Below, piece after piece: positions 16,476 through 25,135 of a DNA stretch of 64,000 nt. Each line of letters starts with the position of its first letter. Position 1 is the first letter of the stretch. The stretch is from Hymenobacter negativus (GTDB taxonomy: Bacteria > Bacteroidota > Bacteroidia > Cytophagales > Hymenobacteraceae), in assembly GCF_017571495.1 (NCBI RefSeq), contig NZ_JAGETZ010000015.1, positions 62,001 through 126,000 on the forward strand, given 5' to 3'. A program made the translations under genes and the position numbers. The notes under the pieces were generated by a model. It did not search any database, had not been told where the DNA came from, and saw only the letters and a program-made list of their open reading frames with translations.

Positions 16476-17309
16476 TCACGGCGTAGTGGGCTGGGCGTCT
16501 TTGCCGTTGGTGGCGGGTGGCACGGCGTTTTTGGCAGTGGGCTTGGCCAGGCGCTCCGAGAGCAGCGGCAGCTTCTGGGCGATGACCTGGCTCATGGCCA
16601 GCTGCGCCATTTTGCGGGCGCCCAGTTCGCTGAAGTGGGTGCCATCCTGGCGGCCGTAGGGGTAGTTGGGGTGGTCGCCGGGGGCTAGCTGCAGGTACAG
16701 AAGCTTGGCGTTTTCCGGGCCGAACTGCTGCACCAGGTCGCGGCTCATCTTGTCGAGGTCGATGAGCGGGACTTGGTACTGGGTGGCGACTTCGGTGGTC
16801 ACTTTTGAATAGGCCACGTGCGTTTCCGTGATGTGGCCGCTCTTGTCGAACCGGAGACGCGTGATGGGCGTGAGCAGGACCGGGTTGCTCTTTTTGCCGC
16901 GGGTTTCGGTCACGAACTTGATGAGGTTCTTGCGGTAGTCCTCGGGCGAGGTATAGCGGTCGGGGTAGTTCTCGGCCTCGTCGTTGTGGCCGAATTGGAT
17001 GAATACGTAGTCGCCTTCCTTCAAGGCATCTACGATGGGCTGCCAGCGGTTTTCGGCCAGGAAAGTGCGGGTGCTGCGGCCGTTCTGGGCGCGGTTGTCC
17101 ACGGTCACCTGCGCCGAGTCGAAGAACGTGACCAGCGGCATGCCCCAGCCGGTTTCGGGGAACACCTGCCGGACCTTGTTGGCCATCGTCGAATCGCCAA
17201 TCAGGTAAAGCTTAATCTTGCGCGGGCCGGGTGCGGCAAAGGCTGTGAGCAGCAGGAGCAGCAGGCTCAGCAGCGCGTAATTTCTAATCGTGGGCGAGGG
17301 CGTTTTCAT
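16476..17309 (-). CDS. Rhamnogalacturonan acetylesterase (SGNH hydrolase)
   Basis: A 277-residue secreted esterase: a signal peptide to about residue 26 (LLLLLLTAFAAPG), then the SGNH blocks IGDSTMANK (Ser40), the Gly/Asn block NGRSTRTF, IQFGHNDE (Asn about 109) and DGTHFSELG (Asp/His near the end). This is the rhamnogalacturonan acetylesterase layout, which removes acetyl groups from rhamnogalacturonan I before backbone cleavage. A Pro/Ala/Thr-rich tail follows. It lies downstream of the SusC/SusD genes on the same strand and gives the best clue that the locus targets pectin. Confidence 0.88.
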   Translation of the reverse strand: MKTPSPTIRNYALLSLLLLLLTAFAAPGPRKIKLYLIGDSTMANKVRQVFPETGWGMPLVTFFDSAQVTVDNRAQNGRSTRTFLAENRWQPIVDALKEGDYVFIQFGHNDEAENYPDRYTSPEDYRKNLIKFVTETRGKKSNPVLLTPITRLRFDKSGHITETHVAYSKVTTEVATQYQVPLIDLDKMSRDLVQQFGPENAKLLYLQLAPGDHPNYPYGRQDGTHFSELGARKMAQLAMSQVIAQKLPLLSERLAKPTAKNAVPPATNGKDAQPTTP

Positions 17310-17372
17310 ATGACGAGTGTCACTATGGTTTAGGACGGAAGGGAAGTGTAAATGAAGGTGTTTAGGAAGTAG

Positions 17373-17389
17373 TTGGAATCGATTTCCAA
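17373..17389. promoter_or_regulatory. Small inverted repeat upstream of the acetylesterase
   Basis: TTGGAA-TCGAT-TTCCAA, a perfect 6-bp inverted repeat, lies 64 bp upstream of the esterase start and just past the probable SusD terminator. It may be an operator that gives the esterase its own control. The assignment is weak. Confidence 0.3.
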
Positions 17390-17400
17390 TAGTCCTCTAA

Positions 17401-17458
17401 TAAAACGATGGGCAACCCCGCCCGATGCTCACTCATAAAGCACCGATTGGGATTGCCC
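17401..17458 (-). terminator. Probable terminator after the SusD gene
   Basis: On the minus strand GGGCAATCCC (17458-17449) can pair with GGGGTTGCCC (17419-17410) with one mismatch; a partly paired inner loop separates them and ATCGTTTTATTA follows. It sits 57 bp past the SusD stop. The long loop makes it imperfect. Confidence 0.45.
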
Positions 17459-17514
17459 GAACAGCCCGCGTCTGGACTCCCACCCGAATGCGGCTGCTCA
17501 CGTCGCTTCGGGCT

Positions 17515-19353
17515 TTAGTAGCCGAAGTTTTGCCGCAGGTTGGGGTTGGCATCCACTACGGTTTGCGGGAACGCCAGCAACTCGTCGCCCGAGTTGGGCA
17601 CGTAGTTGGCAGCAAACAGGTCGATGAACGTGGAACTGCCCGTGAGGGCTTGCCGCCAGCTGAAGCGGGCCGCCGTCGCGGTGCTGCCCGGAATCGGAAT
17701 GGTGTTCGTGGTGGTGGCAAACGGCCGGTAAAGCGAGCGGACGTAGCGCAACTGGTCGTTCACGGCGTAGCCGTACACGTACAACGGAATGGTGGCCCCA
17801 ATGCCCACGCCGTTGCGCATATCGGTCATGATGGCTTTGGCTTCGGCGATTTTGGCGCCCAGCAGGTTCCACCGAATCAGGTCATACTTGCGAATGCCTT
17901 CGCCACCGAATTCGAGCAGTCGCTCCTTCACCAGCGCATCGAAAAAGCCGGCTTTGGTGCCCACCTGGGTGGCAGGCAGCGTCTGGTAGCGGGCGGCTGG
18001 GTAGGCACGGCGGCGCACTTCTTCCAGGGCCTGCACCGGCGTGGTGCCATTGTAGGCAGCGGCGGGGCCGACCAGCTCGTTCTGGGCTTCGGCAAACATG
18101 AGCAGCACGTCGGCAAAGCGCACGATGGGCCAGTTCAGGTTCAGGTTCTGGGCCGTGCCGGGCAGGATGGGTACGCGCCAGTCGCGGCGGAATTTGCCAT
18201 CGCGCAGGGCCGTGAGTGTGTTGCTGGTCTGGGTGTTGGGTGTGGCGGCCACGGTCTGGTAGAGCGTCACGGTCACGTCGCGGCGGGTGTCCACCGAATC
18301 GAAGGCGTAGAAGTAGTTGGGGTTGATGGTGTAGGAGCCGCCGGCCTGGCCCCACTTCGAGGCCACGTTGAGCGCCGGGCCGTTGTTGTAGCCCAGCTTG
18401 CTGTCCGAGGCCGCCGAACCCGAGCCCATGGCCACTTCAAACATGATTTCGCCGTACTGCGTGTCGAAGCGCTGCTCGTTGATATTGCGCCACACGGCCT
18501 CAAAGCTGGGGTTAAGGGTGTGCTGGCTGCGGTTTTGCAGCAGCGTGTCGCACTCGGCGCGGGCCATGGTGTAGTAGGTCAGGTAATTGGCGGGGCGCTC
18601 CATCTGGCCGGTGCGGGCATTGGCGCGGTAGCCGCCGCGGGCCAGGGCAATGCGGGCCCGCAGCGCCTTGGCCGCGCCTTTGGTGAACCGCTCGTAGGCA
18701 TTCACGTCCGACTCTTTGCGCCAGGGTAGCAGCTTCGAGGCCAGGGCCAGGTCGCCCAGAATCTGGTCGTAAATCTCGTTGCGCGGGGTCTGGGGCAGGT
18801 TCAGGTCGGGGTATTCCGACGAGGGTTTGAACTGCGCGGGCACGTCGCCCCAGTTGCGCACAATCTCCATGTAGTAGAGTGCCCGCAGCGTCAGCGCCTC
18901 GCCGTAGGCCCGCCGCAGGGCCCTTTGGTCGGATGCACTGCCGCTTTTGTACAAGGCCATCTGCGGAATGTTTTTGATGCAGATATTGGCCCGCTCCACG
19001 CCCTGATAAAGCGTGGTGAAAGGGGCAATTAGCTCGGTGGTGCCGGGCGTCACGCGGTAGCGGTTGATGTCGCGGGTGCCGCCGTCGGCCGCGCCGGCTC
19101 GGTTTTGGCCCTCGTCGGTGTCGGAAGGGTAGCCCGTACTCAGGCGCACGCCGTAGCCGGCATCGCCCGACAGTGGGTCGTAGACGCCAATGATGGCGCT
19201 GTTCACGTTGGCCACGCTGCTGAACACGTCGTCCGAAATGTAGGACGAGGCCGGCGTCACATTGAGGTAATCTTTACAGGCCGTGAGCAAACCCGCGGTT
19301 CCGGCCAGAGCACTGGCGGCTAGGGCAGCGCGCAGGATAAAGGGAGATTTCAT
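17515..19353 (-). CDS. SusD/RagB-family outer-membrane nutrient-binding lipoprotein
   Basis: A 612-residue lipoprotein with a lipobox at LLTAC (Cys about 26) and the mature start KDYLNVTPASSYISDDVFSS, typical of SusD. Later family segments include LRALYYMEIVRNWGDVP, PRNEIYDQILGDL and the closing helix FFDALVKERLLEFGGEGIRKYDLIRW. SusD caps the SusC transporter and binds glycans at the cell surface. It starts 19 bp after the SusC gene. With the downstream rhamnogalacturonan acetylesterase, a pectin-derived ligand is likely but not shown. Confidence 0.95.
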   Translation of the reverse strand: MKSPFILRAALAASALAGTAGLLTACKDYLNVTPASSYISDDVFSSVANVNSAIIGVYDPLSGDAGYGVRLSTGYPSDTDEGQNRAGAADGGTRDINRYRVTPGTTELIAPFTTLYQGVERANICIKNIPQMALYKSGSASDQRALRRAYGEALTLRALYYMEIVRNWGDVPAQFKPSSEYPDLNLPQTPRNEIYDQILGDLALASKLLPWRKESDVNAYERFTKGAAKALRARIALARGGYRANARTGQMERPANYLTYYTMARAECDTLLQNRSQHTLNPSFEAVWRNINEQRFDTQYGEIMFEVAMGSGSAASDSKLGYNNGPALNVASKWGQAGGSYTINPNYFYAFDSVDTRRDVTVTLYQTVAATPNTQTSNTLTALRDGKFRRDWRVPILPGTAQNLNLNWPIVRFADVLLMFAEAQNELVGPAAAYNGTTPVQALEEVRRRAYPAARYQTLPATQVGTKAGFFDALVKERLLEFGGEGIRKYDLIRWNLLGAKIAEAKAIMTDMRNGVGIGATIPLYVYGYAVNDQLRYVRSLYRPFATTTNTIPIPGSTATAARFSWRQALTGSSTFIDLFAANYVPNSGDELLAFPQTVVDANPNLRQNFGY

Positions 19354-19372
19354 ATCAAAGAGCGGGTGGGAG

Positions 19373-22300
19373 TTAAAAGGTCACGTTCAGGCCGGCCAGG
19401 AAAGCACGGCTGCGCGGGTACGCCGCGTAGTCAACGCTTGGCGTGAGCGGGGTGCTGCGGCGGGTGCTCACCTCGGGGTCGTAGCCCGAGTACCGGGTGA
19501 ATGTGTACACGTTGTTCAGCGTCACATAAAAGCGCAGCTGGGTGAGCTTGGCGCGCTGAATCACCGACTTGGGCAGCGAGTAGCCCACCGTGATGTTGTT
19601 CACGCGCAGAAACGAACCGTCCTCAATGGCCCAGGAGCTCAGCAGGTAACGGCCCAGGGTGGGGCGCCAGATTTTCGCATTCTCGTTGAGGGCCGCCAGG
19701 GCGGTGGGCTCGGTCACGCGGTTGCCCGCATCGTCAATTGTGCGCCACCCGTCGCGCATCAGGCCCAGCACGTTCTGGTTGGCTAAGTACCCGCTGGTGA
19801 AGTCAATTTTGTTGGCGTTGTAGACGTCGTTGCCGTACACAAAGTTCAGAAACACGCTGGCATCGAATCCCTTGAAGGCAAACTGCTGGTTGAGGCCGCC
19901 CGTGAACTTGGGGTTGGCATTGCCAATGACCTGACGGTCGTTGGTGTCCACCACGCCATCGCCATTAACGTCTTTAAACTTCATGGCCCCCGGGGTAGGC
20001 TGCGAGTAGCCGCCCTTGGGCGCGGGCACGCCCGTTACGGTCGGCACGGTGTAGCCCGAGTTGTCAGCCACCACGCCGTTGTTGTTCGGCACGCCGTCGC
20101 GCAACACGTAATTCCAGGTGCCGTTGGCGGCCTGCGTGGCATTAAAGTCCTCTACTTTGTAGAAGCTGTCGGACACGTAGCCGTACATCAGGCCTACGGG
20201 CTGGCCGGGCTGCACCAGGTAGTCGGCGCCGGTGTCGCTGGTCCAGCCCGAGTTGATACCCGGCAGGTAGGGCTGGCCGCCCAGGTCTTCCACACGGTTG
20301 CGGTTGAAGGAAATATTGCCATTCACCGTCCAGGTAAAGTCCGGCGTTTTCACGGCCGTGCCAGTCAGCTGCAGTTCAATGCCGCGGTTGGAGGTTTCGC
20401 CAATGTTGCGCAGCTGCGTGGCGTAGCCCGAGGTCACGGGCACCGGCTGGGCAATGAGCAGGTCGTAGGTCGAGTTGTAATACAGGTCGGCGGTCAGCTG
20501 CACGCGGTTGCTGAACAAGGCCAGGTCCGCACCCAGGTTGCGCGAGTGGGTGGTTTCCCACTTCAGGTTGGGGTTGGCCAGCGAGGACGTGGCCAGTCCC
20601 GGCGTGCGGCCGTTGTCAATGGCGTATTCCACGCCGCTGGTCGAATAGGTTTCGCGGAACAGGTTATTGGCGATGCGGTTGTTGCCGGCCAGGCCGTAGC
20701 TCAGGCGCAGCTTCAGGTCCGAAATGGCCGAAACGGGCTGCAGGAATTGTTCCTTCGACAAGCGCCAAGCCACCGAAGCAGCCGGGAATACGCCCACGCG
20801 CTGACCTGCGGCAAATTTCGACGAACCATCCACGCGCATCGTGCCCGTAAATAGGTACTTATCGTCATACGAGTAGTTTACGCGGGTGAAGCCCGACAGA
20901 ATGCGGTTGGGGTCTTCGCTGGTGGTGGGCGAGGGCTGCACAAAGCCGGCCGGCGCCTGGGCCTGGTTGAAGTTGGCCAGCGCTTTTTCGGGCTCAATAT
21001 CGGTGGGCAGGTAGAAGGCCGAGATGTTGAGCGAGTTGTTCAGCGTCTGGTACACTTCCTGGCCCAGCAGCATGTCGAAGCTGTGCCGCCCCTTGGTGGG
21101 CAGCCGGTAGCTCAGCACGTTGGAGTTGTTGAGCGTGAACTGCGTGCCCGTGCCGATGGAAGCCGTGGGCTGGTTGCCGTTCTGGCGGGCCACGCCGGTT
21201 ACCTTGCTGTTGAAAGCCTCGGTGCGCGTGGTGCGATAGTCGATGCCCACCGTGCTGCGGAAGCTCAGGGCCTTGGTGAAGTTGTAGTTGGCGTAAACGC
21301 TGGAGTTCACCAGGCGCTGGCCGTCGCGGCGGTACTCGGCATTGGCCAGCACAATGGGGTTAATCAGGCCGCTGACGCCACCGCTCAGGATGTAGTAGTC
21401 CTCGTCCTCCTGCGTGGGGTCGAGCACCACGCCCGTGCCCAGGTTATTGGTGAACGGGCGGTACTGTACCGTGTTGCGCAGGCGCGACGAAGTAGACAGG
21501 GTACCGCTGGCCGTGCCCGCGCCGTTGATGGTTTGGTCGTTCAAACGCACGTTGAAACCCAGGCGCAGCTTGTCGGTGGCCTTGTTGTCGAGGCGAAAAT
21601 TCAGCAGCTTGCGGTCGAAGTCCGAAGCCAGCTGAATGCCCTGCTCGCGGTTGCTGGTCAAGCTCAGCGAGTACACCGTGCCCTTGCCCCCACCCGACAC
21701 CGTCAGGTTGTGGGTTTGCTGAAAGGCATCGCGTCCAAACACCTCTTCCTGCCAGTCGGTGAACGGCGACTGCCGCGCCCGCGCCAGCGTGTCGCTCAGA
21801 AAGTTGCGCGAGCCGTAGGCCCCGCGAAACGTGTTCAAATCGGCGGTGCTGCGCACGGCCCGCTCGTACTGCAGGTCGATGAATTCGCCGGGCTTCAGCA
21901 CGTCCAGCTTTTTCACCAGTTGGCGCACCCCGGCAAAGCCACTGTATGCCACCGTGGTGCGCCCCTCGATGCCGTTTTTGGTGGTGATGATGACCACGCC
22001 GTTGGCCCCGCGCGCCCCGTAAATGGCGGTCGAAGCGGCATCCTTCAGCACATCAACCGAGGCAATGTCCTGGGGCGAAATCACGCTCAGGGCATTCTCA
22101 ATCTGGATGCCATCCACCACGTACAGCGGCGAGTTGTCCTGCGTGATGGAGCCGCCGCCCCGCACCCGAATGGTGACGCTGGCGCCCGGCGTACCTTCCG
22201 ACGACGTGAGCTGCACGCCCGCCAGCCGGCCCGTCAGGGCCTCGGCCGCCGAGTTCGCCGGAATGTCCTTGATTTGCTGCGCACTCACCGACGACACCGA

Positions 22301-22978
22301 CCCCGTCAATTCGCTGCGCTGCACCGTGCCGTAGCCAATCACCACTACATCGTCGAGCTGCTTGTTGTCGGCCGTCATTGTTACGCTGAGCGTGCTGGTG
22401 CTGCCTGGTATAGCTACTTCCTGCGTCAGGTAGCCCACGTAGCTGAAAACCAACGTACTGCCCGGAGGTACCTTCAGCGTGAACTCCCCGTTGGCCCCCG
22501 TGCTGATGCCGATGGTGGTACCCTTGGCCAGTACAGTCACGCCGGGCAAGCCTTCGCCTTTGCCGTCCACCACGCGCCCGGCCACGGTAATGTCCTGTGC
22601 CACGCTGGCATTGCTGCCTAGTCCGGCTACAATGATGTAGTTGTTCGCATGCAACCGCTTATAGCTCAACCCAACCTGCGCGAGGACGCTGGTCAGGTTG
22701 GTTTCTAACGTTCCCGGCCCGGTGGGCACGGTCACGCGCTTGTCGCCCACCACATCGCTGTCGTAGGCAATGATGCTTTGGTATTGCTTCTCCCATTGCG
22801 ATAGCAACTCTCGCAGGGCCACGCCAGGGGTGGCCGCGGGTTGCGCCTGTATAGGCTGAACCGATGCCAGCAGTTGCGCCGCTGCCGTCGAGCCGGGCAT
22901 TTGCAGCGCTAGTGTTCCGGCGAATAATACGAGCAGGCGAACAGGCGGCCCACCGGTTAGGGTAAAGGTTTTACTCAT
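19373..22978 (-). CDS. SusC/RagA-family TonB-linked outer-membrane transporter with STN domain
   Basis: A 1201-residue protein. It has a signal peptide, then an STN domain at about 50-120 (ALRELLSQWEKQYQSIIAYD, ending YKRLHANNYIIV) used for signalling to FecR. A carboxypeptidase-regulatory-like repeat follows (VAGRVVDGKGEGLPGVTVLA), then a plug domain with IRVRGGGSITQDNSPLYVVDGI written in SusC style, and a 22-strand barrel ending YPRSRAFLAGLNVTF. The STN domain together with the FecR and ECF sigma genes beside it marks a transporter that reports substrate binding to transcription. Its start overlaps the FecR stop by 8 bp (translational coupling). Confidence 0.95.
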   Translation of the reverse strand: MSKTFTLTGGPPVRLLVLFAGTLALQMPGSTAAAQLLASVQPIQAQPAATPGVALRELLSQWEKQYQSIIAYDSDVVGDKRVTVPTGPGTLETNLTSVLAQVGLSYKRLHANNYIIVAGLGSNASVAQDITVAGRVVDGKGEGLPGVTVLAKGTTIGISTGANGEFTLKVPPGSTLVFSYVGYLTQEVAIPGSTSTLSVTMTADNKQLDDVVVIGYGTVQRSELTGSVSSVSAQQIKDIPANSAAEALTGRLAGVQLTSSEGTPGASVTIRVRGGGSITQDNSPLYVVDGIQIENALSVISPQDIASVDVLKDAASTAIYGARGANGVVIITTKNGIEGRTTVAYSGFAGVRQLVKKLDVLKPGEFIDLQYERAVRSTADLNTFRGAYGSRNFLSDTLARARQSPFTDWQEEVFGRDAFQQTHNLTVSGGGKGTVYSLSLTSNREQGIQLASDFDRKLLNFRLDNKATDKLRLGFNVRLNDQTINGAGTASGTLSTSSRLRNTVQYRPFTNNLGTGVVLDPTQEDEDYYILSGGVSGLINPIVLANAEYRRDGQRLVNSSVYANYNFTKALSFRSTVGIDYRTTRTEAFNSKVTGVARQNGNQPTASIGTGTQFTLNNSNVLSYRLPTKGRHSFDMLLGQEVYQTLNNSLNISAFYLPTDIEPEKALANFNQAQAPAGFVQPSPTTSEDPNRILSGFTRVNYSYDDKYLFTGTMRVDGSSKFAAGQRVGVFPAASVAWRLSKEQFLQPVSAISDLKLRLSYGLAGNNRIANNLFRETYSTSGVEYAIDNGRTPGLATSSLANPNLKWETTHSRNLGADLALFSNRVQLTADLYYNSTYDLLIAQPVPVTSGYATQLRNIGETSNRGIELQLTGTAVKTPDFTWTVNGNISFNRNRVEDLGGQPYLPGINSGWTSDTGADYLVQPGQPVGLMYGYVSDSFYKVEDFNATQAANGTWNYVLRDGVPNNNGVVADNSGYTVPTVTGVPAPKGGYSQPTPGAMKFKDVNGDGVVDTNDRQVIGNANPKFTGGLNQQFAFKGFDASVFLNFVYGNDVYNANKIDFTSGYLANQNVLGLMRDGWRTIDDAGNRVTEPTALAALNENAKIWRPTLGRYLLSSWAIEDGSFLRVNNITVGYSLPKSVIQRAKLTQLRFYVTLNNVYTFTRYSGYDPEVSTRRSTPLTPSVDYAAYPRSRAFLAGLNVTF

Positions 22979-24005
22979 GGGAGCTTGGGTGGGAAACTGG
23001 TTTGCGGAACAGAATTAGACGGTTTTGCTGGTGCTCGATGCGGAGGTGGAAGGCCTCGGCCAGGTCTTCGCAGAGCACATCCAGGTTCGCCGTTGGGAAG
23101 GTGCCGGTGAACTTGCGCTGGTTCAGGGCCGAGTCGGCCACTATTACTTCCACGCCGTAAGTGTCTTGCAGGCGGGTTGCTACCTCCGCCAGCGAGGTGG
23201 CATCGAAGCTCATGCGGTCGTCGGTCCAGGCCGCATAGCTGGCCGCTTTCACGGCTTTGTGCACCACTGCCTTCGGCTTGGCATCAACCGTTTGGAGCAG
23301 CTCACCGGGCTTCAGAATGACATCAGTCTGGGTCTGGTCGGTAAAATCCACCCGCACTTTCCCCGATAGCAGCACCACCCGGGCCTGCTCGTGCCGCCGG
23401 TACACGGTGAACTTCGTGCCCAGCACTTCCACATTGAAATTACCCGTGGTGTGCACCACAAAGCGCTTATTGTCAACCGTATGCTTGACTGAGAAAAAAG
23501 CCTCGCCATCCAGCCATACTTCGCGAGGCTGCCGCGCATCGGCTGTAGCCGCGTAGCGTAGCGTGGAGTGAGCATTCAGGGTTACCTCCGACCCGTCGGG
23601 CAACTGCACCAGCCGCGTCTGGCCATAAGGAGTGGAGTAGCTAGCCGTGGCCAACGCCGCTGGCTGGTGTTGGGCCTGCCAGAGCCAGCTGCCGCCCGCC
23701 GTGAGGCCCGCCACTGCGGCCGCGGCCGCCCAGCGCCACCAGGTTGGGCGAGCTAGGTGCAGAGGCACCACCTGCGGCGCGGGCGCCCGCCCTAGCTGCG
23801 CGTGCAGGTTCTCGCGCATGGCGGCGTAGTTGTAGGGGTCAGTGGTGCCAGCAGCGGGCTGCGTTTCCGCCGCGTAGCGCCCCATCCATTCCTGCGCCTG
23901 GGCCTCGTTGGTGGGGTCGGCCAGCCAGCTGCGCACCGCACGTGCTTCGGTCAGAGTAGCTTCGCCGCGCACGTAACGCACGCAGGCTTCGTAGGTAATT
24001 TCCAT
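22971..24005 (-). CDS. FecR-family anti-sigma factor
   Basis: A 344-residue inner-membrane protein. The N-terminal cytoplasmic part (ITYEACVRYVRGEATLTEAR, then VRSWLADPTNEAQAQEWMGRY) is the usual sigma-binding region. A membrane helix lies near residues 90-110 (WWRWAAAAAVAGLTAGGSWL). The periplasmic FecR domain has YSTPYGQTRLVQLPDGSEV and LNAHSTLRYA, followed by the C-terminal DUF4974-like part with NLDVLCEDLAEAFHL. It receives the signal from the SusC STN domain and controls the divergent sigma factor. Confidence 0.95.
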   Translation of the reverse strand: MEITYEACVRYVRGEATLTEARAVRSWLADPTNEAQAQEWMGRYAAETQPAAGTTDPYNYAAMRENLHAQLGRAPAPQVVPLHLARPTWWRWAAAAAVAGLTAGGSWLWQAQHQPAALATASYSTPYGQTRLVQLPDGSEVTLNAHSTLRYAATADARQPREVWLDGEAFFSVKHTVDNKRFVVHTTGNFNVEVLGTKFTVYRRHEQARVVLLSGKVRVDFTDQTQTDVILKPGELLQTVDAKPKAVVHKAVKAASYAAWTDDRMSFDATSLAEVATRLQDTYGVEVIVADSALNQRKFTGTFPTANLDVLCEDLAEAFHLRIEHQQNRLILFRKPVSHPSSHE

Positions 24006-24188
24006 GAGTGGGGCTGCCCGAAGGAGGCTGCATGTGGTAAAACCCCTCAGCTCTCGCTTACCCCAACGCCAGGTAGAAAAATATTTTCATTTTTCAGGCC
24101 CCGCCTAGCCAGCTTACCTATAAGTCTCTATCTAATAGTTTTTTGTGATGAAATCAATACGGAATTGTTATTAGGATTGAAGAATAAT

Positions 24189-24202
24189 AGTGAGTACTCA
24201 CT
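24189..24202. promoter_or_regulatory. 14-bp perfect palindrome between FecR and the sigma gene
   Basis: AGTGAGTACTCACT reads the same on both strands and lies 50 bp upstream of the sigma-factor start, in the AT-rich divergent region. It is a candidate operator for either gene. No regulator can be named. Confidence 0.4.
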
Positions 24203-24251
24203 GGTAAACTGTTTATTTAGTAGCTATTATCCCACCATCCCATTCCCACCC

Positions 24252-24839
24252 GTGAGAATTGCCAAAGAATTCTCGGACCAGGAGTGCCTGAAGCGGCTCC
24301 AGCAAGACGATATTCAGGCATTTGACCAGCTATTCGACCTTTATGCGCCCGAGCTATGCCGTTTTGCTCACGGGTACCTTAAAAGCCATGCCGACGCCGA
24401 AGACGCAGTGCAGGAGTGCTTCCTTAAGCTGTGGGAGCGGCGTCAGTCATTCGACGCAGGCATCCTCTTTAAAGCTTACCTCTACAAGGCAGCTTATCAC
24501 ACCGTGCTCAAACACCTGCGCCGGCAGCGCTATTGGGTATTTGAAGAATGTGGCGAAGAAACCCTAATTGAAGAAGCCGGCCCCAGCCAAGTAATCGAAT
24601 ACCAGGAGCTGGAGCAGTTCTATCAGGTGGCCATGGCACAGCTGCCGCCCCGGCGCCGCGAAATATTTGCCCTCAACCGGCAACAAGGGCTTTCCTACGC
24701 CCGCATCGCCCAGGACCTGAACATTTCCGTGAAGTGCGTCGAAAACCAGATGACCCACGCGCTGAAATTCCTAAGACTCTATTTTCAGGCGCATGGCATG
24801 TCGCTGGGTTTGGCCCTGCTGGTGCTTGCTCAATGCTAA
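24252..24839 (+). CDS. ECF RNA polymerase sigma-70 factor (RpoE-like)
   Basis: A 195-residue ECF sigma factor read from GTG at 24252 (VRIAKEFSDQECLKRLQQ). The frame stays open upstream, but that part is antisense to FecR and carries no domain. Region 2 is AFDQLFDLYAPELCRFAHGY plus the SHADAEDAVQECFLKLWE segment; region 4 is LPPRRREIFALNRQQGLSYA with the helix-turn-helix IAQDLNISVKCVENQMTHAL. It is divergent from fecR-susC-susD and is expected to activate them when the transporter signals substrate. A hydrophobic tail (GLALLVLAQC) is slightly unusual. Confidence 0.9.
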   Translation: MRIAKEFSDQECLKRLQQDDIQAFDQLFDLYAPELCRFAHGYLKSHADAEDAVQECFLKLWERRQSFDAGILFKAYLYKAAYHTVLKHLRRQRYWVFEECGEETLIEEAGPSQVIEYQELEQFYQVAMAQLPPRRREIFALNRQQGLSYARIAQDLNISVKCVENQMTHALKFLRLYFQAHGMSLGLALLVLAQC

Positions 24840-25135
24840 GTACGTCATGTTATCAGGCAAGCACCGGGTTATGTAGGCGCACAGGGCGGTAGGCAATCTG
24901 GCGTACCCGCACTAACTAGCCGCGGCCGCGGTCTACAACTGCCCTTGCAACTGCTGCCAGAGCGGGCGTGGGGTGACGCAGCGCGTTTTGAGAAAGCTCT
25001 GCCGCTTGCCCATGCGTTAGGACCGCCAAGTGCCGGCGTAATTTACTTTGCCACCACGTAGAAATTGTTTGAAAGGGCTAGGCCGGGACCTTTATGCCTT
25101 TTTGTTTCCTGTCCTCCTTTTGCGTAGGCCCCAGT

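Noticed and set aside
17425..18729. Plus-strand open frame of 434 codons inside the SusD gene
   Set aside because: Antisense to SusD, low complexity (Val/Gly/His-rich), no recognisable family.
21083..22621. Long plus-strand open frame (about 512 codons) inside the SusC gene
   Set aside because: It is antisense to the clear SusC coding sequence and has no known domain; GC-rich genes often leave such open antisense frames.
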